Assembly: GCA_942492055.1 (NCBI GenBank)
Contig: CALODP010000002.1
Span: forward strand, 434,001-498,000
Reading direction: 5' to 3'
Length of the DNA stretch: 64,000 bases
DNA from: CALODP01 sp942492055
Lineage (GTDB): Bacteria; Bacteroidota; Ignavibacteria; Ignavibacteriales; Melioribacteraceae
The notes below the pieces were generated by a model. It saw nothing but the letters and a program-made list of their open reading frames with translations, ran no database searches and was not told the origin of the DNA. Made by a program: the position numbers and the translations under genes. Shown here one piece after another: positions 25,661 to 33,411 of the stretch. Positions within the stretch are counted from its first letter, which is position 1. Every line of letters begins with the position of its first letter.

Positions 25661-25761
25661 AATTATTATATAGAATGGGAATAATGATTCCCTAACAATA
25701 AAAAATTATTTATATTACTACATCTTATTTACAATTTATCCAATAATCAAGGAGGAACACA

Positions 25762-26031
25762 ATGACCAAAATGAAGAAGCTCCTTAATATAGCTATGGCA
25801 GTTTTGGTGTTTGCTAGTATGATTTCTTTTACAGGATGTGGCCCATCTGACAAAGAATTAGCAGAGTTAGATGCTTTAAGAGCAGAAGTAAAATCTTTGG
25901 AAAAAGAGATTAATTCTTTGAAAAGCGAAAGAACTAAAATCTCTAGAGAGCTTGCTGAAAAGAAAGTTAAATTAGATCAGTGCGCAAAAGACAAAGAAAT
26001 TACTAAAGAAAACTTAAAGAAAATTAAATAA
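25762..26031 (+). CDS. Small coiled-coil lipoprotein
   Basis: The 89-residue precursor has a lipoprotein signal with lipobox SFTGC (Cys at 26), then a highly charged heptad-repeat region (LDALRAEVKSLEKEINSLK onward) that should form a long coiled coil. This layout is like Lpp or the coiled part of Pcp/YfhG-type envelope proteins. It likely sits in the outer membrane and may bridge to the peptidoglycan. AAGGAGGAACAC just before the ATG is a strong ribosome site, and a LysM protein follows 25 bases later, probably on the same transcript. Confidence 0.8.
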   Translation: MTKMKKLLNIAMAVLVFASMISFTGCGPSDKELAELDALRAEVKSLEKEINSLKSERTKISRELAEKKVKLDQCAKDKEITKENLKKIK

Positions 26032-26056
26032 GAAAATACACTTACGGAGGAATTAA

Positions 26057-26746
26057 ATGAAGAATACAAAGTATTTTGCCGGATTGTTCTGTTTAATGCT
26101 TCTTTTTTCTGCTAATGTTTTTGCTCAGAAAGATATGAGCATGGACGAGTGGGAAGCGGAAATGAGCAGACTCAATGCTTTGAAAGTAGATCAGAAAGCT
26201 GAAATCGCCAAAATCCAGCCAGAAGTTAAAGAATTGAAAGACGAATTGGCTACTTTGCAGACATACGAAGAATGTATTGACGAATTATATGCATTAGTTG
26301 GCGCTACTGAAGCTGACGTTGACAGATTCAGAAAAGAAGTTGCTATCCTTGATGGCAAAATCAAAAGAAAAGAAGGTCCTAAGGATGACAGACAAGTTGA
26401 ATTAGACGGTTTGAAAGCTAACAAAATTAGCGCTCTTCCTGAATTCTTCGACAAAGTCCACAACCAGATGCAGAGAGCTTTGGATGCTTGGATAGAAGCA
26501 CCTAAGGAAATTATGTATACTGTAGTTAAGGGTGACCACTTATGGGGTATTGCTAAGAAAAAAGAACACTATGACAACCCATTTGCTTGGCCAGTAATTT
26601 ACAAATCAAACAGAGACCAGATCAAAAATCCTGATTTGATTTATCCAAAACAGATCTTCAAAATTCCTAACTTGACTGAAGAAGAAAAAGCTAGATACGA
26701 AAAAGCTAGAAAAAACTACAAACCAGCTCCTCCAACACAGAACTAG
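26057..26746 (+). CDS. Exported LysM-domain protein
   Basis: The 229-residue precursor has a signal peptide (about 23 residues, ending FAQ). A coiled-coil region follows at about 27-110 (MDEWEAEMSRLNALKVDQK), with two cysteines, then a C-terminal LysM domain at about 149-205. The LysM opens YTVVKGDHLWGIAKKKEHY and ends PDLIYPKQIFKIP, the normal peptidoglycan-binding pattern. It probably anchors envelope complexes to the cell wall. Its ribosome site (ACGGAGG) is strong and it follows the coiled-coil lipoprotein, so both look like a highly expressed envelope pair. A clear terminator follows. Confidence 0.9.
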   Translation: MKNTKYFAGLFCLMLLFSANVFAQKDMSMDEWEAEMSRLNALKVDQKAEIAKIQPEVKELKDELATLQTYEECIDELYALVGATEADVDRFRKEVAILDGKIKRKEGPKDDRQVELDGLKANKISALPEFFDKVHNQMQRALDAWIEAPKEIMYTVVKGDHLWGIAKKKEHYDNPFAWPVIYKSNRDQIKNPDLIYPKQIFKIPNLTEEEKARYEKARKNYKPAPPTQN

Positions 26747-26785
26747 TTTATAGTTTATTCTTTAGATAGAATTTTGACAAAATGA

Positions 26786-26821
26786 AGCCCTTTTTCAATA
26801 TATTTGAAAAAGGGCTTTTTT
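26786..26821 (+). terminator. Strong intrinsic terminator between the LysM gene and phoH
   Basis: A 13-bp perfect stem, AGCCCTTTTTCAA (26786-26798) and TTGAAAAAGGGCT (26804-26816), closes a 5-base loop and runs into TTTTT. A candidate TTG start for phoH at 26804 falls inside its right arm, which makes that start unlikely. Confidence 0.92.
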
Positions 26822-26839
26822 ATTATTTCGGAGGTTATT

Positions 26840-27808
26840 ACGACACAGATTGAGAAAATTATTAAGCTTGATAACGTTGATCAGCTTTCGTTGTTAGGAT
26901 TCAATGACGCGAATCTTAAGCCACTCGAGGAACGATTTTCTTCTACCATTACTGTTCGCGGGGAAAATGTTTATGTTAAAGGGGTGGCCGTAGAGATTGA
27001 GAATATCGAAAAGGTTTTGAAGGAAATGATCTATGTTCTTAATACTACCGGAACACTTTCTCAAAAAGATGTTTCCACTATTATCGATTTGACAATGCAT
27101 GGGCAGGAGATTATCAGCGAAAAAGAGTATGATAATATTATTCTCTACTCGAAGAAGGATATTATTAAAGCGAAGACCCCTACTCAGGTTGAGTATTTCA
27201 ATAGTGTGATGAAAAATGATATTTGTTTTGCGATTGGTCCTGCCGGAACCGGAAAAACCTATTTGGCTGTTGCTTTTGCAGTAGCTGCTTTGAAAAAGGG
27301 AATTGTGCAACGAATCGTTTTGGCGAGACCCGCGGTTGAAGCCGGCGAAAGCTTGGGATTTTTGCCGGGAGATTTCAGAGAAAAGATTGATCCTTATTTA
27401 CGTCCCCTCTACGACGCATTGCAAGATATGATTCCGGCGGAGCAATTAAAGAATTACATTGAGAAGGGGATTATAGAAATTGTGCCACTGGCATATATGA
27501 GAGGTAGAACATTAAACTACGCCTATGTAATACTTGATGAGGCGCAAAACGCTACTGCGATGCAAATGAAAATGTTTCTTACCCGTTTGGGACCAAATTC
27601 CAAAGCAATTATAACCGGCGACGTTACTCAGATTGATCTTCCGGCCAAAACTTACAGCGGACTTGTTGAAGTACAGGAAGTCTTGGGTAGCGTGGATGGC
27701 GTCGACTTTATCTATTTCAACAAAGGGGATATTGTACGCCACAAACTTGTTAAAGATATCATCAACGCCTACGAAAAGTATAATGGAAGAGAGAATGGTA
27801 AAGACTAA
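26840..27808 (+). CDS. phoH: PhoH-like ATPase (YbeZ type)
   Basis: This is a PhoH/YbeZ family P-loop ATPase tied to RNA metabolism and ribosome maturation. Walker A is AIGPAGTGKTYLAVA, followed by RIVLARPAVEAGE, YMRGRTLNYAYVILDEAQN (Walker B) and the MKMFLTRLGPNSKAIITGD signature, all family hallmarks. The N-terminal domain (LLGFNDANLKPLEERF) is normal. CGGAGG at 26829-26834 is followed five bases later by an in-frame ACG at 26840, which would give TQIEKIIKLDN, a typical PhoH opening. The only standard start nearby is TTG at 26804, inside a terminator arm. The 3' end overlaps convergent mazG by four bases. Confidence 0.88.
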   Translation, partial: TTQIEKIIKLDNVDQLSLLGFNDANLKPLEERFSSTITVRGENVYVKGVAVEIENIEKVLKEMIYVLNTTGTLSQKDVSTIIDLTMHGQEIISEKEYDNIILYSKKDIIKAKTPTQVEYFNSVMKNDICFAIGPAGTGKTYLAVAFAVAALKKGIVQRIVLARPAVEAGESLGFLPGDFREKIDPYLRPLYDALQDMIPAEQLKNYIEKGIIEIVPLAYMRGRTLNYAYVILDEAQNATAMQMKMFLTRLGPNSKAIITGDVTQIDLPAKTYSGLVEVQEVLGSVDGVDFIYFNKGDIVRHKLVKDIINAYEKYNGRENGKD

Positions 27809-27829
27809 TCGTAGTCTTTACTCTCTTCC
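27785..27829. terminator. Bidirectional hairpin shared by phoH and mazG 3' ends
   Basis: GTAAAGACTA (27798-27807) and TAGTCTTTAC (27812-27821) form a perfect 10-bp stem with an ATCG loop. Outer arms GGAAGAGAG (27785-27793) and CTCTCTTCC (27821-27829) extend it on both sides with a small bulge. The structure includes both stop codons and C-terminal codons of two convergent genes, so it can end both transcripts. Confidence 0.75.
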
Positions 27830-28566
27830 CAATATTTATCCATTTCTTCCAAACTTGCCTTTACAATATCTTTTCCATCGTTCTTCACTTTCTCTTCGAT
27901 ATATTGAAAGCGCTTAATAAATTTCTCATTTGTTCTTCTCAACGCGTTTTCCGGATTTACTCCGACAAATCTGCTGTAGTTAACAAGTGAAAAGAAAAGA
28001 TCACCTAATTCCTTCTCGATGTTTTCAATATCACCGCTATCCTCAATTTCCTGGAATTCTTTTACTTCCTCTTCCACCTTTTTCCAAACATCCTCTTTTT
28101 TCTCCCAATCGAAACCGACTTTGGAAGCTTTTTCCTGAAGTCTGAAAGCACGATGTAGTTCCGGAAATCCTTTTGGTACTCCTTCCAGCACCGAAGATCT
28201 TCCTTCTTTGAGTTTTATCGCTTCCCAGTTGCGGGTGATATCCTTACTTCCGTTTACCTTTACGTCGGCAAAAACATGTGGGTGACGTCTGATTAGCTTT
28301 TCTGTAATTCCGTCAATCACTTCGTCGATAGTGAAATTTTTTGCGTCTTCACCAATTACGGAATGGAATACAATGTGAAGTAACAGATCTCCGAGTTCTC
28401 CTTTCAACTCATTGTAATCTTTTTCGTCAATCGCTTCAACTACTTCATAAGCCTCTTCCAATGTAGCCGACTTTATCGAATCGTGTGTTTGCTCTTTATC
28501 CCAAGGACATTCAGTGCGAAGTTTTCTCATCACTTCTACTAACTTTGTAAATTTATCTCCGGTCAT
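27805..28566 (-). CDS. mazG: Nucleoside triphosphate pyrophosphohydrolase MazG
   Basis: MazG hydrolyses non-canonical and canonical NTPs to NMPs and so limits misincorporation and (p)ppGpp stress. The 253-residue protein has the two-domain full-length form. The first domain starts VEVMRKLRTECPWDKEQTH and carries the metal-binding ATLEEAYEVVEAID and GDLLLHIVFHS. The second repeats the pattern with VEEEVKEFQE and ELGDLFFSLVNYSRF. It is transcribed toward phoH, with which it shares its last four bases and a hairpin. Its start at 28566 faces away from the ridA promoter. Confidence 0.95.
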   Translation of the reverse strand: MTGDKFTKLVEVMRKLRTECPWDKEQTHDSIKSATLEEAYEVVEAIDEKDYNELKGELGDLLLHIVFHSVIGEDAKNFTIDEVIDGITEKLIRRHPHVFADVKVNGSKDITRNWEAIKLKEGRSSVLEGVPKGFPELHRAFRLQEKASKVGFDWEKKEDVWKKVEEEVKEFQEIEDSGDIENIEKELGDLFFSLVNYSRFVGVNPENALRRTNEKFIKRFQYIEEKVKNDGKDIVKASLEEMDKYWEESKDYD

Positions 28567-28575
28567 CTTTCACCA

Positions 28576-28606
28576 TTTGTTGTTAAGATAGTTTTCTCTA
28601 TTTTTG
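28576..28606 (+). promoter_or_regulatory. Bacteroidota-type promoter for ridA
   Basis: TTTG at 28576-28579 and TATTTTTG at 28599-28606 are separated by exactly 19 bases, the ideal -33/-7 layout of the Bacteroidota primary sigma factor. It sits in the gap between divergent mazG and ridA, about 70 bases ahead of the ridA start. Confidence 0.75.
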
Positions 28607-28675
28607 CAAATAGAATAATAATGAAATACATAGAATTTTACATGAACTACAAATCTACTAAAACGGAGTAAAATT

Positions 28676-29131
28676 ATGTACGAAGAAAAATTAAAAGAGT
28701 TGGGAATCGAAATTCCTGTCGCTCCAAAACCATTGGCAGCTTATGTAACAGCAAAAAAAGTTGATAAATATGTTTATACCGCCGGCCAGCTTCCTGTTGC
28801 CGAAGGTAAACTTCAGTTCGAAGGCAAGATGGGAAAAACAGTTTCAATAGAAGATGGTACCAAAGCCGCTAAACTATGTGCTATCAATTGCCTAAGCGCT
28901 ATCAAATCAGTTACTTCTTCTTTGGATGATATCGAGGAAATAGTAAAATTGACTGCCTTTGTAGCAAGCGAAGAAGGATTTAACGGTCAGCCACAAGTTG
29001 CTAACGGAGCTTCCGAATTTGTCGTCGAAGTTTTCGGAGAAGCAGGCAAGCATTCACGCAGCGCAGTTGGTGTTAGCGAACTACCGCTAAACGCTCCTGT
29101 TGAAGTTGAAATGATTGTTAAATTAAAATAA
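28676..29131 (+). CDS. ridA: RidA-family enamine/imine deaminase
   Basis: RidA proteins hydrolyse reactive enamines and imines formed by PLP enzymes, such as 2-aminoacrylate. The 151-residue product belongs to the longer YjgF/RidA subgroup rather than the canonical 125-130 residue one. It begins YEEKLKELGIEIPVAPKP, and its C-terminus has SRSAVGVSELPLNAPVEVE, where the family's conserved arginine (SRSAVGV) and the PVE strand form the active site. A clear promoter lies upstream at 28576-28606, and ACGGAGTAAAATT gives the ribosome site. It is probably monocistronic. Confidence 0.9.
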   Translation: MYEEKLKELGIEIPVAPKPLAAYVTAKKVDKYVYTAGQLPVAEGKLQFEGKMGKTVSIEDGTKAAKLCAINCLSAIKSVTSSLDDIEEIVKLTAFVASEEGFNGQPQVANGASEFVVEVFGEAGKHSRSAVGVSELPLNAPVEVEMIVKLK

Positions 29132-29227
29132 TTCATCGATACCTCTTGTAATAATAACATCAGATTATTATTATTGATGAAACAAAGAAAGAGATAGTTT
29201 GTAAAACGGGAAAAAAGTGGTGTTTTT

Positions 29228-29701
29228 ATGAAAAAGATTTTACCGATATTATTTCTGCTTTTAATTTCCTCTCAGATCTTCGGGCAATTTAAAGATGAGA
29301 TGGATACCAAAATCAGTATTCGTAACGGGATTGGAAACAATAGCCAATCAAGTCTCTTCACCGGCTTTTTTAATCCGAATAATTTTCAAATGAATCATTC
29401 TTTCTCAATGTCATATAGCGCTTTCGGGAATCAAGGTTTGGCCCTTGGAGTTTATACAAACAGTATGTCCTACAAATTTACAGAAAACCTCAACGTTGAG
29501 GTTGACGCAAGCTTTGTTAATTCTCCCTATAGTAGCTATGGCAGGGAACACGCTAAAAGCCTTGGCGGAGTTTATATTAGTCGGGCACAATTGAACTACA
29601 AGCTTTCGCAAAATAGTAATTTGATGATTCAATACAGAAGAATTCCCAACGGATACTATAGTCCGTTCGGATATTATTCCGATTCTCCTTTCGGGTGGTA
29701 A
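29228..29701 (+). CDS. Exported beta-rich protein, unknown
   Basis: The 157-residue precursor has a signal peptide (about 19 residues ending IFGQ). The mature part reads as alternating strands rich in Asn, Ser, Tyr and Phe (FQMNHSFSMSYSAFGNQG, LNVEVDASFVNSPYSSYG). It ends with YYSPFGYYSDSPFGW, a terminal aromatic that suits an outer-membrane protein. I do not recognise a family. A strong terminator follows, so it forms its own unit. It could be a small porin-like or surface protein. Confidence 0.6.
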   Translation: MKKILPILFLLLISSQIFGQFKDEMDTKISIRNGIGNNSQSSLFTGFFNPNNFQMNHSFSMSYSAFGNQGLALGVYTNSMSYKFTENLNVEVDASFVNSPYSSYGREHAKSLGGVYISRAQLNYKLSQNSNLMIQYRRIPNGYYSPFGYYSDSPFGW

Positions 29702-29740
29702 TCCAAAAGGAAGAATAAAAGTTTTTTTTTTAGTAATTTT

Positions 29741-29778
29741 AATAACCGAGTTTTCCGACTCGGTTATTTTTTTATTTT
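29741..29778 (+). terminator. Intrinsic terminator
   Basis: A perfect 11-bp stem, AATAACCGAGT (29741-29751) and ACTCGGTTATT (29758-29768), has a 6-base loop and a long T-rich tail. It closes the preceding exported-protein gene and separates it from the LytR_C-rsfS-argS run. Confidence 0.92.
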
Positions 29779-29805
29779 TTCCTGAAATTCTTGAGAAGAA
29801 TAATT

Positions 29806-30276
29806 GTGAAAACAAAACCAGAAAAAAATGCGATTGCCAATTCTTTTAATGGCATTTTTTTGAATACGGTAATATTTCTGCTTGCCGGCTTGATTATTTA
29901 CATGAGCTATTCATTATTTGTAAAATTAACTTTCGGCGAAAAGATGCAGACACTCCCCGATAAAGATGGAGTCCCTTCCGAGATTATTCAAGCGGAAGTT
30001 CTTAACGGATGTGGCATCAGCGGAATTGCAGACAGGTTTACAGATTATCTCAGGGATAAGAATATTGATATTGTTAATACCGGAAATTATGTCTCCTTCG
30101 ATATTGAGCATTCTATGGTTATCGATAGAATAGGGAATATGGCCAACGCCAAACGTATTGCCAAACTTCTGGGAATAAAAGAGGAACATGTTTTTCCGCA
30201 ATTGAACAAAGATTATTTTCTCGATGTTACTGTAGTAATCGGAAGAGATTATCATAAATTGGAACCATTAAATTAA
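29806..30276 (+). CDS. LytR_C-domain membrane protein
   Basis: The product has one membrane helix near residues 20-40 (VIFLLAGLIIYMSYSLFV) and a periplasmic LytR C-terminal-like domain (EIIQAEVLNGCGISGIADRF to VTVVIGRDY). That domain occurs as a stand-alone module in Bacteroidota and Chlorobi beside rsfS. Its job is unknown; a link to cell-wall polymer attachment is inferred only from the family. I chose GTG at 29806 with GAGAAG upstream; TTG at 29791 is the alternative and lacks a ribosome site. rsfS follows after nine bases. Confidence 0.75.
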   Translation: MKTKPEKNAIANSFNGIFLNTVIFLLAGLIIYMSYSLFVKLTFGEKMQTLPDKDGVPSEIIQAEVLNGCGISGIADRFTDYLRDKNIDIVNTGNYVSFDIEHSMVIDRIGNMANAKRIAKLLGIKEEHVFPQLNKDYFLDVTVVIGRDYHKLEPLN

Positions 30277-30285
30277 GGGAGTGTA

Positions 30286-30636
30286 GTGGATACATTAGAA
30301 TTTGCATACGGAATTACGGAACTTATTTCTTCGAAAAAAGGCTACTCGATCAAAATTCTTGATTTAAGAGAATTAACCCCAATCGCCGACTTTTTTATCA
30401 TTTGCTCGGCAGATTCAACTACTCAAGTTAAAGCGATTTCCGATGAAGTAGATGACAAATTGCGTGACCATGGAATCAAATGCTTCTTTAAGGAAGGATA
30501 CGATAGTCTTAATTGGGTTATACTTGACTATTTCGATGTAGTGGTTCACGTCTTTCATAAAGAGGCACGCGAATTTTATAACCTCGAGAAACTTTGGGGA
30601 GACGCCCCGGTTATCGAAATTGAAGATGAAGAATAA
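30286..30636 (+). CDS. rsfS: Ribosomal silencing factor RsfS
   Basis: RsfS binds L14 on the free large subunit and blocks joining to the small subunit in stationary phase. The 116-residue product has the family pattern: KGYSIKILDLRELTPIADFFIICSADSTTQVKAI near the start, WVILDYFDVVVHVFHKEAREFYNLEKLWGDAP at the end. The start is GTG at 30286 with AAGGGAG seven bases upstream. It lies between the LytR_C-like gene and argS, close enough for one transcript, and this order is common in related genomes. Confidence 0.95.
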   Translation: MDTLEFAYGITELISSKKGYSIKILDLRELTPIADFFIICSADSTTQVKAISDEVDDKLRDHGIKCFFKEGYDSLNWVILDYFDVVVHVFHKEAREFYNLEKLWGDAPVIEIEDEE

Positions 30637-30668
30637 ACTAATATAAATGATGTTAACGGAGATAAAAC

Positions 30669-32297
30669 TTGAAAGCATATCTTGATAAAATATTCGATGA
30701 TGCGAAGAAAAAGCTAAGTTATCTTGACGAAATTGAGATAGCTTTTTCCGTACCGAAAATAAATAATCACGGCGATTATTCTACTAACGCCGCTATGTTA
30801 TTGACAAAAAAGCTAAAAAGAAATCCTCGTGAAATAGCTAACGAAATTATCGATAACCTCGATTTCGATAAAAACATTGTTGAGAAAATTGAGATTGCCG
30901 GCCCCGGATTTTTGAATTTCTTTTTCACTCCGAAATATGCCAGCGAAATTATAAAAGATATTCTCGATAGCGAAGAAGTCTATGGTAAATCGAAAAAATA
31001 CGAAGGTAAGAAAGCGATTGTGGAATTTGTTTCCGCTAATCCTACCGGACCGTTAACCGTTGGGCACGGAAGAAACGCCGTAATAGGTGATACCATTGCT
31101 AATATGCTTGAGGCTATTGGCTATACGGTTGATCGTGAATATTATTTCAATAACGCCGGTCGCCAGATGAGAGTTTTGGGCGATTCCGTACGCTTGCGTT
31201 ATCTCGAAATATTGGGTGAAAAGATTGAGTTCCCCGAAGAATATTATCAAGGGGAGTATATAAAAGATATAGCGCAAACTTTGGTTGACGAACACAAAGA
31301 CGCTTTGAAAAACGAAGAGGCCGAAGGAATATTCAAAGATACCGCTGAGAAATTGATTTTCAAGGATATCGAGAATACTCTCGGTAATATCGATATCAAA
31401 ATGAAGAATTTTTTCAATGAGAATACTCTCTATGCTGATGGTAAGATCGATAACGTACTGAAAATATTCAACGAGAAAGGGGTCTCTTATGAAAAAGAAG
31501 GCGCTATCTGGTTGAAATTAACCGACCTCGGAAACGAGCAGGATAAAGTAATCGTAAAATCAACCGGTGAGCCTACTTATCGTTTGCCGGACATCGCTTA
31601 TCACACAACTAAGTTCGACCGTGGTTACGATTTGATTGTGGATCTCTTTGGTTCCGATCATAACGCTACTTATCCTGATGTAATGGCAGGGGTGAAGTTC
31701 TTAGGCTACGATACCGATAAGGTAAAAGTATTGATTCATCAGTTCGTTACTATCCTCGAGAAAGGGGAAGTGGTTAAGATGTCTACCAGAAAGGCTAACT
31801 TTATTACTCTTGACGAACTTGTTGAGGAAGTGGGTGCCGATGTTGTTCGCTATTTCTTCATTATGCGTAATATCTCGAGCCATTTGAATTTCGATATCGA
31901 TATTGCCAAGAAGCAATCGGATGAAAACCCTGTCTTCTATTTGCAATACGCTCACGCGAGAATCTGCTCTATTCTCAGAATGACATCAGAGCAAGAAATC
32001 AAAATGTCTACAGAGAATGTTGAATTGCTAACTAGCGACGCAGAACAAAATCTGATCAAGAAATTGTATCAATTCCCCGAAGAGATTTTGTATAGTTGCG
32101 AAAATTACGAGCCGCATAGAATAGCCGGTTATCTTGAAGAACTAGCCGCGCTCTTTCATAGATTCTACACCGAATGCAGAATCATCGGTACCGAAGAAAA
32201 ATTAGCTGCTGCAAGAATAGCTCTCGCGGTTGCGGTTAAGACTGTTATCAAAAACGGTCTCTCTATCTTAGGTGTTTCGGCTCCGGAAAAAATGTAA
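30669..32297 (+). CDS. argS: Arginyl-tRNA synthetase
   Basis: ArgS charges tRNA-Arg. The 542-residue class I synthetase has the N-terminal Add-1 tRNA-binding domain (about 1-110) and the HIGH-type motif in ANPTGPLTVGHGRN (about 122-135). The KMSKS-like motif is VVKMSTRKANF (about 369-379), and the C-terminal anticodon-binding domain includes YLQYAHARICSILR. Start is TTG at 30669 with ACGGAGATAAAA upstream. Length is normal for the bacterial enzyme. The gene ends one base before the convergent comF-like gene. Confidence 0.96.
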   Translation: MKAYLDKIFDDAKKKLSYLDEIEIAFSVPKINNHGDYSTNAAMLLTKKLKRNPREIANEIIDNLDFDKNIVEKIEIAGPGFLNFFFTPKYASEIIKDILDSEEVYGKSKKYEGKKAIVEFVSANPTGPLTVGHGRNAVIGDTIANMLEAIGYTVDREYYFNNAGRQMRVLGDSVRLRYLEILGEKIEFPEEYYQGEYIKDIAQTLVDEHKDALKNEEAEGIFKDTAEKLIFKDIENTLGNIDIKMKNFFNENTLYADGKIDNVLKIFNEKGVSYEKEGAIWLKLTDLGNEQDKVIVKSTGEPTYRLPDIAYHTTKFDRGYDLIVDLFGSDHNATYPDVMAGVKFLGYDTDKVKVLIHQFVTILEKGEVVKMSTRKANFITLDELVEEVGADVVRYFFIMRNISSHLNFDIDIAKKQSDENPVFYLQYAHARICSILRMTSEQEIKMSTENVELLTSDAEQNLIKKLYQFPEEILYSCENYEPHRIAGYLEELAALFHRFYTECRIIGTEEKLAAARIALAVAVKTVIKNGLSILGVSAPEKM

Positions 32298-32981
32298 TTA
32301 TTCCGCTATCGCTATCGATAGCGCGTATATAGATTTCGGTTTATGTTTATTTATTGCCTCGGCGCATTCCTTTATGGTTGCGCCGGTGGTAATTACATCA
32401 TCCACAAGTAATATGTTTTTCCCCTTTATTCTCTTTTCGCTCCTGACCACAAAAGCCCCTTTTACATTTTCCAGTCTCTCTTTTGCCGATAGTTGTGTTT
32501 GGCTTGAGGTTACCTTCTTCCTTTTGAGTAAATCCTTTCGCAGAGAAGCTCTCAGAACCCCGTTAATACCTTTACTTATGTAATATGACTGATTGTAGCC
32601 ACGGATTGCTTTCTTGACTCTGTGAAGAGGAACAGGAAGTATATAGTCTATATTCCACTTGGCAATTTCACTCCGCAACTCGAATGCTACATGTTCACCG
32701 AGTGTTGCGCCGAAGCGAAATCGATTGCCATATTTCAGTTGATGTATCAGATCCTGAATGGGGGAGTCTTTTTGAAAATAGTAGAGGGAAAGAAAATCGG
32801 TGACGGGGGAGTCGGAAAACTTTATGGCGGACATCTCATTGAGCTCGTTTCGGGGAACTTTCTTAACTCTTTTCCGACAATCGGAGCAGAGTAAAGTTTC
32901 CCCGGAGTTCAAAGGCGCTTTGCACGAAGCGCAAAGATGTGGCATAAGAAAATCGAAGAATACTTCCAACGCATTCTTCAT
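32298..32981 (-). CDS. ComF-family amidophosphoribosyltransferase-like protein
   Basis: The 227-residue product has an N-terminal zinc-ribbon-like pair (CASCKAPLNSGETLLCSDCRK) and a PRPP-binding site KNILLVDDVITTGATIKE, plus the VPLHRVKKAIRGYNQSYYI segment. Together these define the ComF family, linked to DNA uptake in some bacteria but general in others. No other competence gene is visible, so the role here is uncertain. It is the last gene of a - strand run (surE, vWA protein, bacteriohemerythrin, comF). A 14-bp perfect palindrome (CGCTATCGATAGCG, 32310-32323) lies in its last codons. Confidence 0.9.
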   Translation of the reverse strand: MKNALEVFFDFLMPHLCASCKAPLNSGETLLCSDCRKRVKKVPRNELNEMSAIKFSDSPVTDFLSLYYFQKDSPIQDLIHQLKYGNRFRFGATLGEHVAFELRSEIAKWNIDYILPVPLHRVKKAIRGYNQSYYISKGINGVLRASLRKDLLKRKKVTSSQTQLSAKERLENVKGAFVVRSEKRIKGKNILLVDDVITTGATIKECAEAINKHKPKSIYALSIAIAE

Positions 32982-32992
32982 TGGGACTTTCC

Positions 32993-33397
32993 TTATCTTA
33001 TTCCCAAATCGTAGAGATACTTACCACATTTTTTATCATTTATTTCAAGATGATTTCTGAACCACCTTTTCAACGATCTCAACATTTCCAGATTTAATCT
33101 CGATTCTCCGTTCTCAATTGTCTCCTTGAAGCCCTTTATCTTATTGTAATAACGATCATGCTCCAATTTGTGAGAATAAAAATCGACGAAATGATGTTCT
33201 CGCATCATTGTCTCTTCGGTGTTGAAATGGATCTTCAAATTTTTTAGAATAATTCCCATCAGATAATTTACCGTGGTTATCTGATCCGATCCCAAAAGAC
33301 CGTATAGTTCGTTTACGTTCTTTACAAATAATTTGTGTTGATTATCGATTTCCGATACACCTGTCTCGTGGGATTTGTCCCATTCAATAAAATTCAT
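32993..33397 (-). CDS. Bacteriohemerythrin
   Basis: The 134-residue protein is a single hemerythrin domain with all the iron-ligand motifs: WDKSHETGVSEIDNQHKLF (His at about 10 and 21), IHFNTEETMMREH (His/Glu), SHKLEHDRYYNK and RNHLEINDKKCGKYL, giving the H-H-E-H-H-H-D set. Such proteins bind O2 at a non-heme diiron centre and act as oxygen buffers or sensors in micro-aerobic bacteria. It is 14 bases upstream of comF on the - strand and follows the vWA-like gene, so it is probably in the same operon. It has no signal peptide. Confidence 0.95.
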   Translation of the reverse strand: MNFIEWDKSHETGVSEIDNQHKLFVKNVNELYGLLGSDQITTVNYLMGIILKNLKIHFNTEETMMREHHFVDFYSHKLEHDRYYNKIKGFKETIENGESRLNLEMLRSLKRWFRNHLEINDKKCGKYLYDLGIR

Positions 33398-33411
33398 TTT
33401 GTCTCCCTCAT

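Noticed and set aside
32310..32323. CGCTATCGATAGCG palindrome as an argS terminator
   Set aside because: It has no loop and no T tract on the + strand and lies inside the comF-like gene; it is noted there only.
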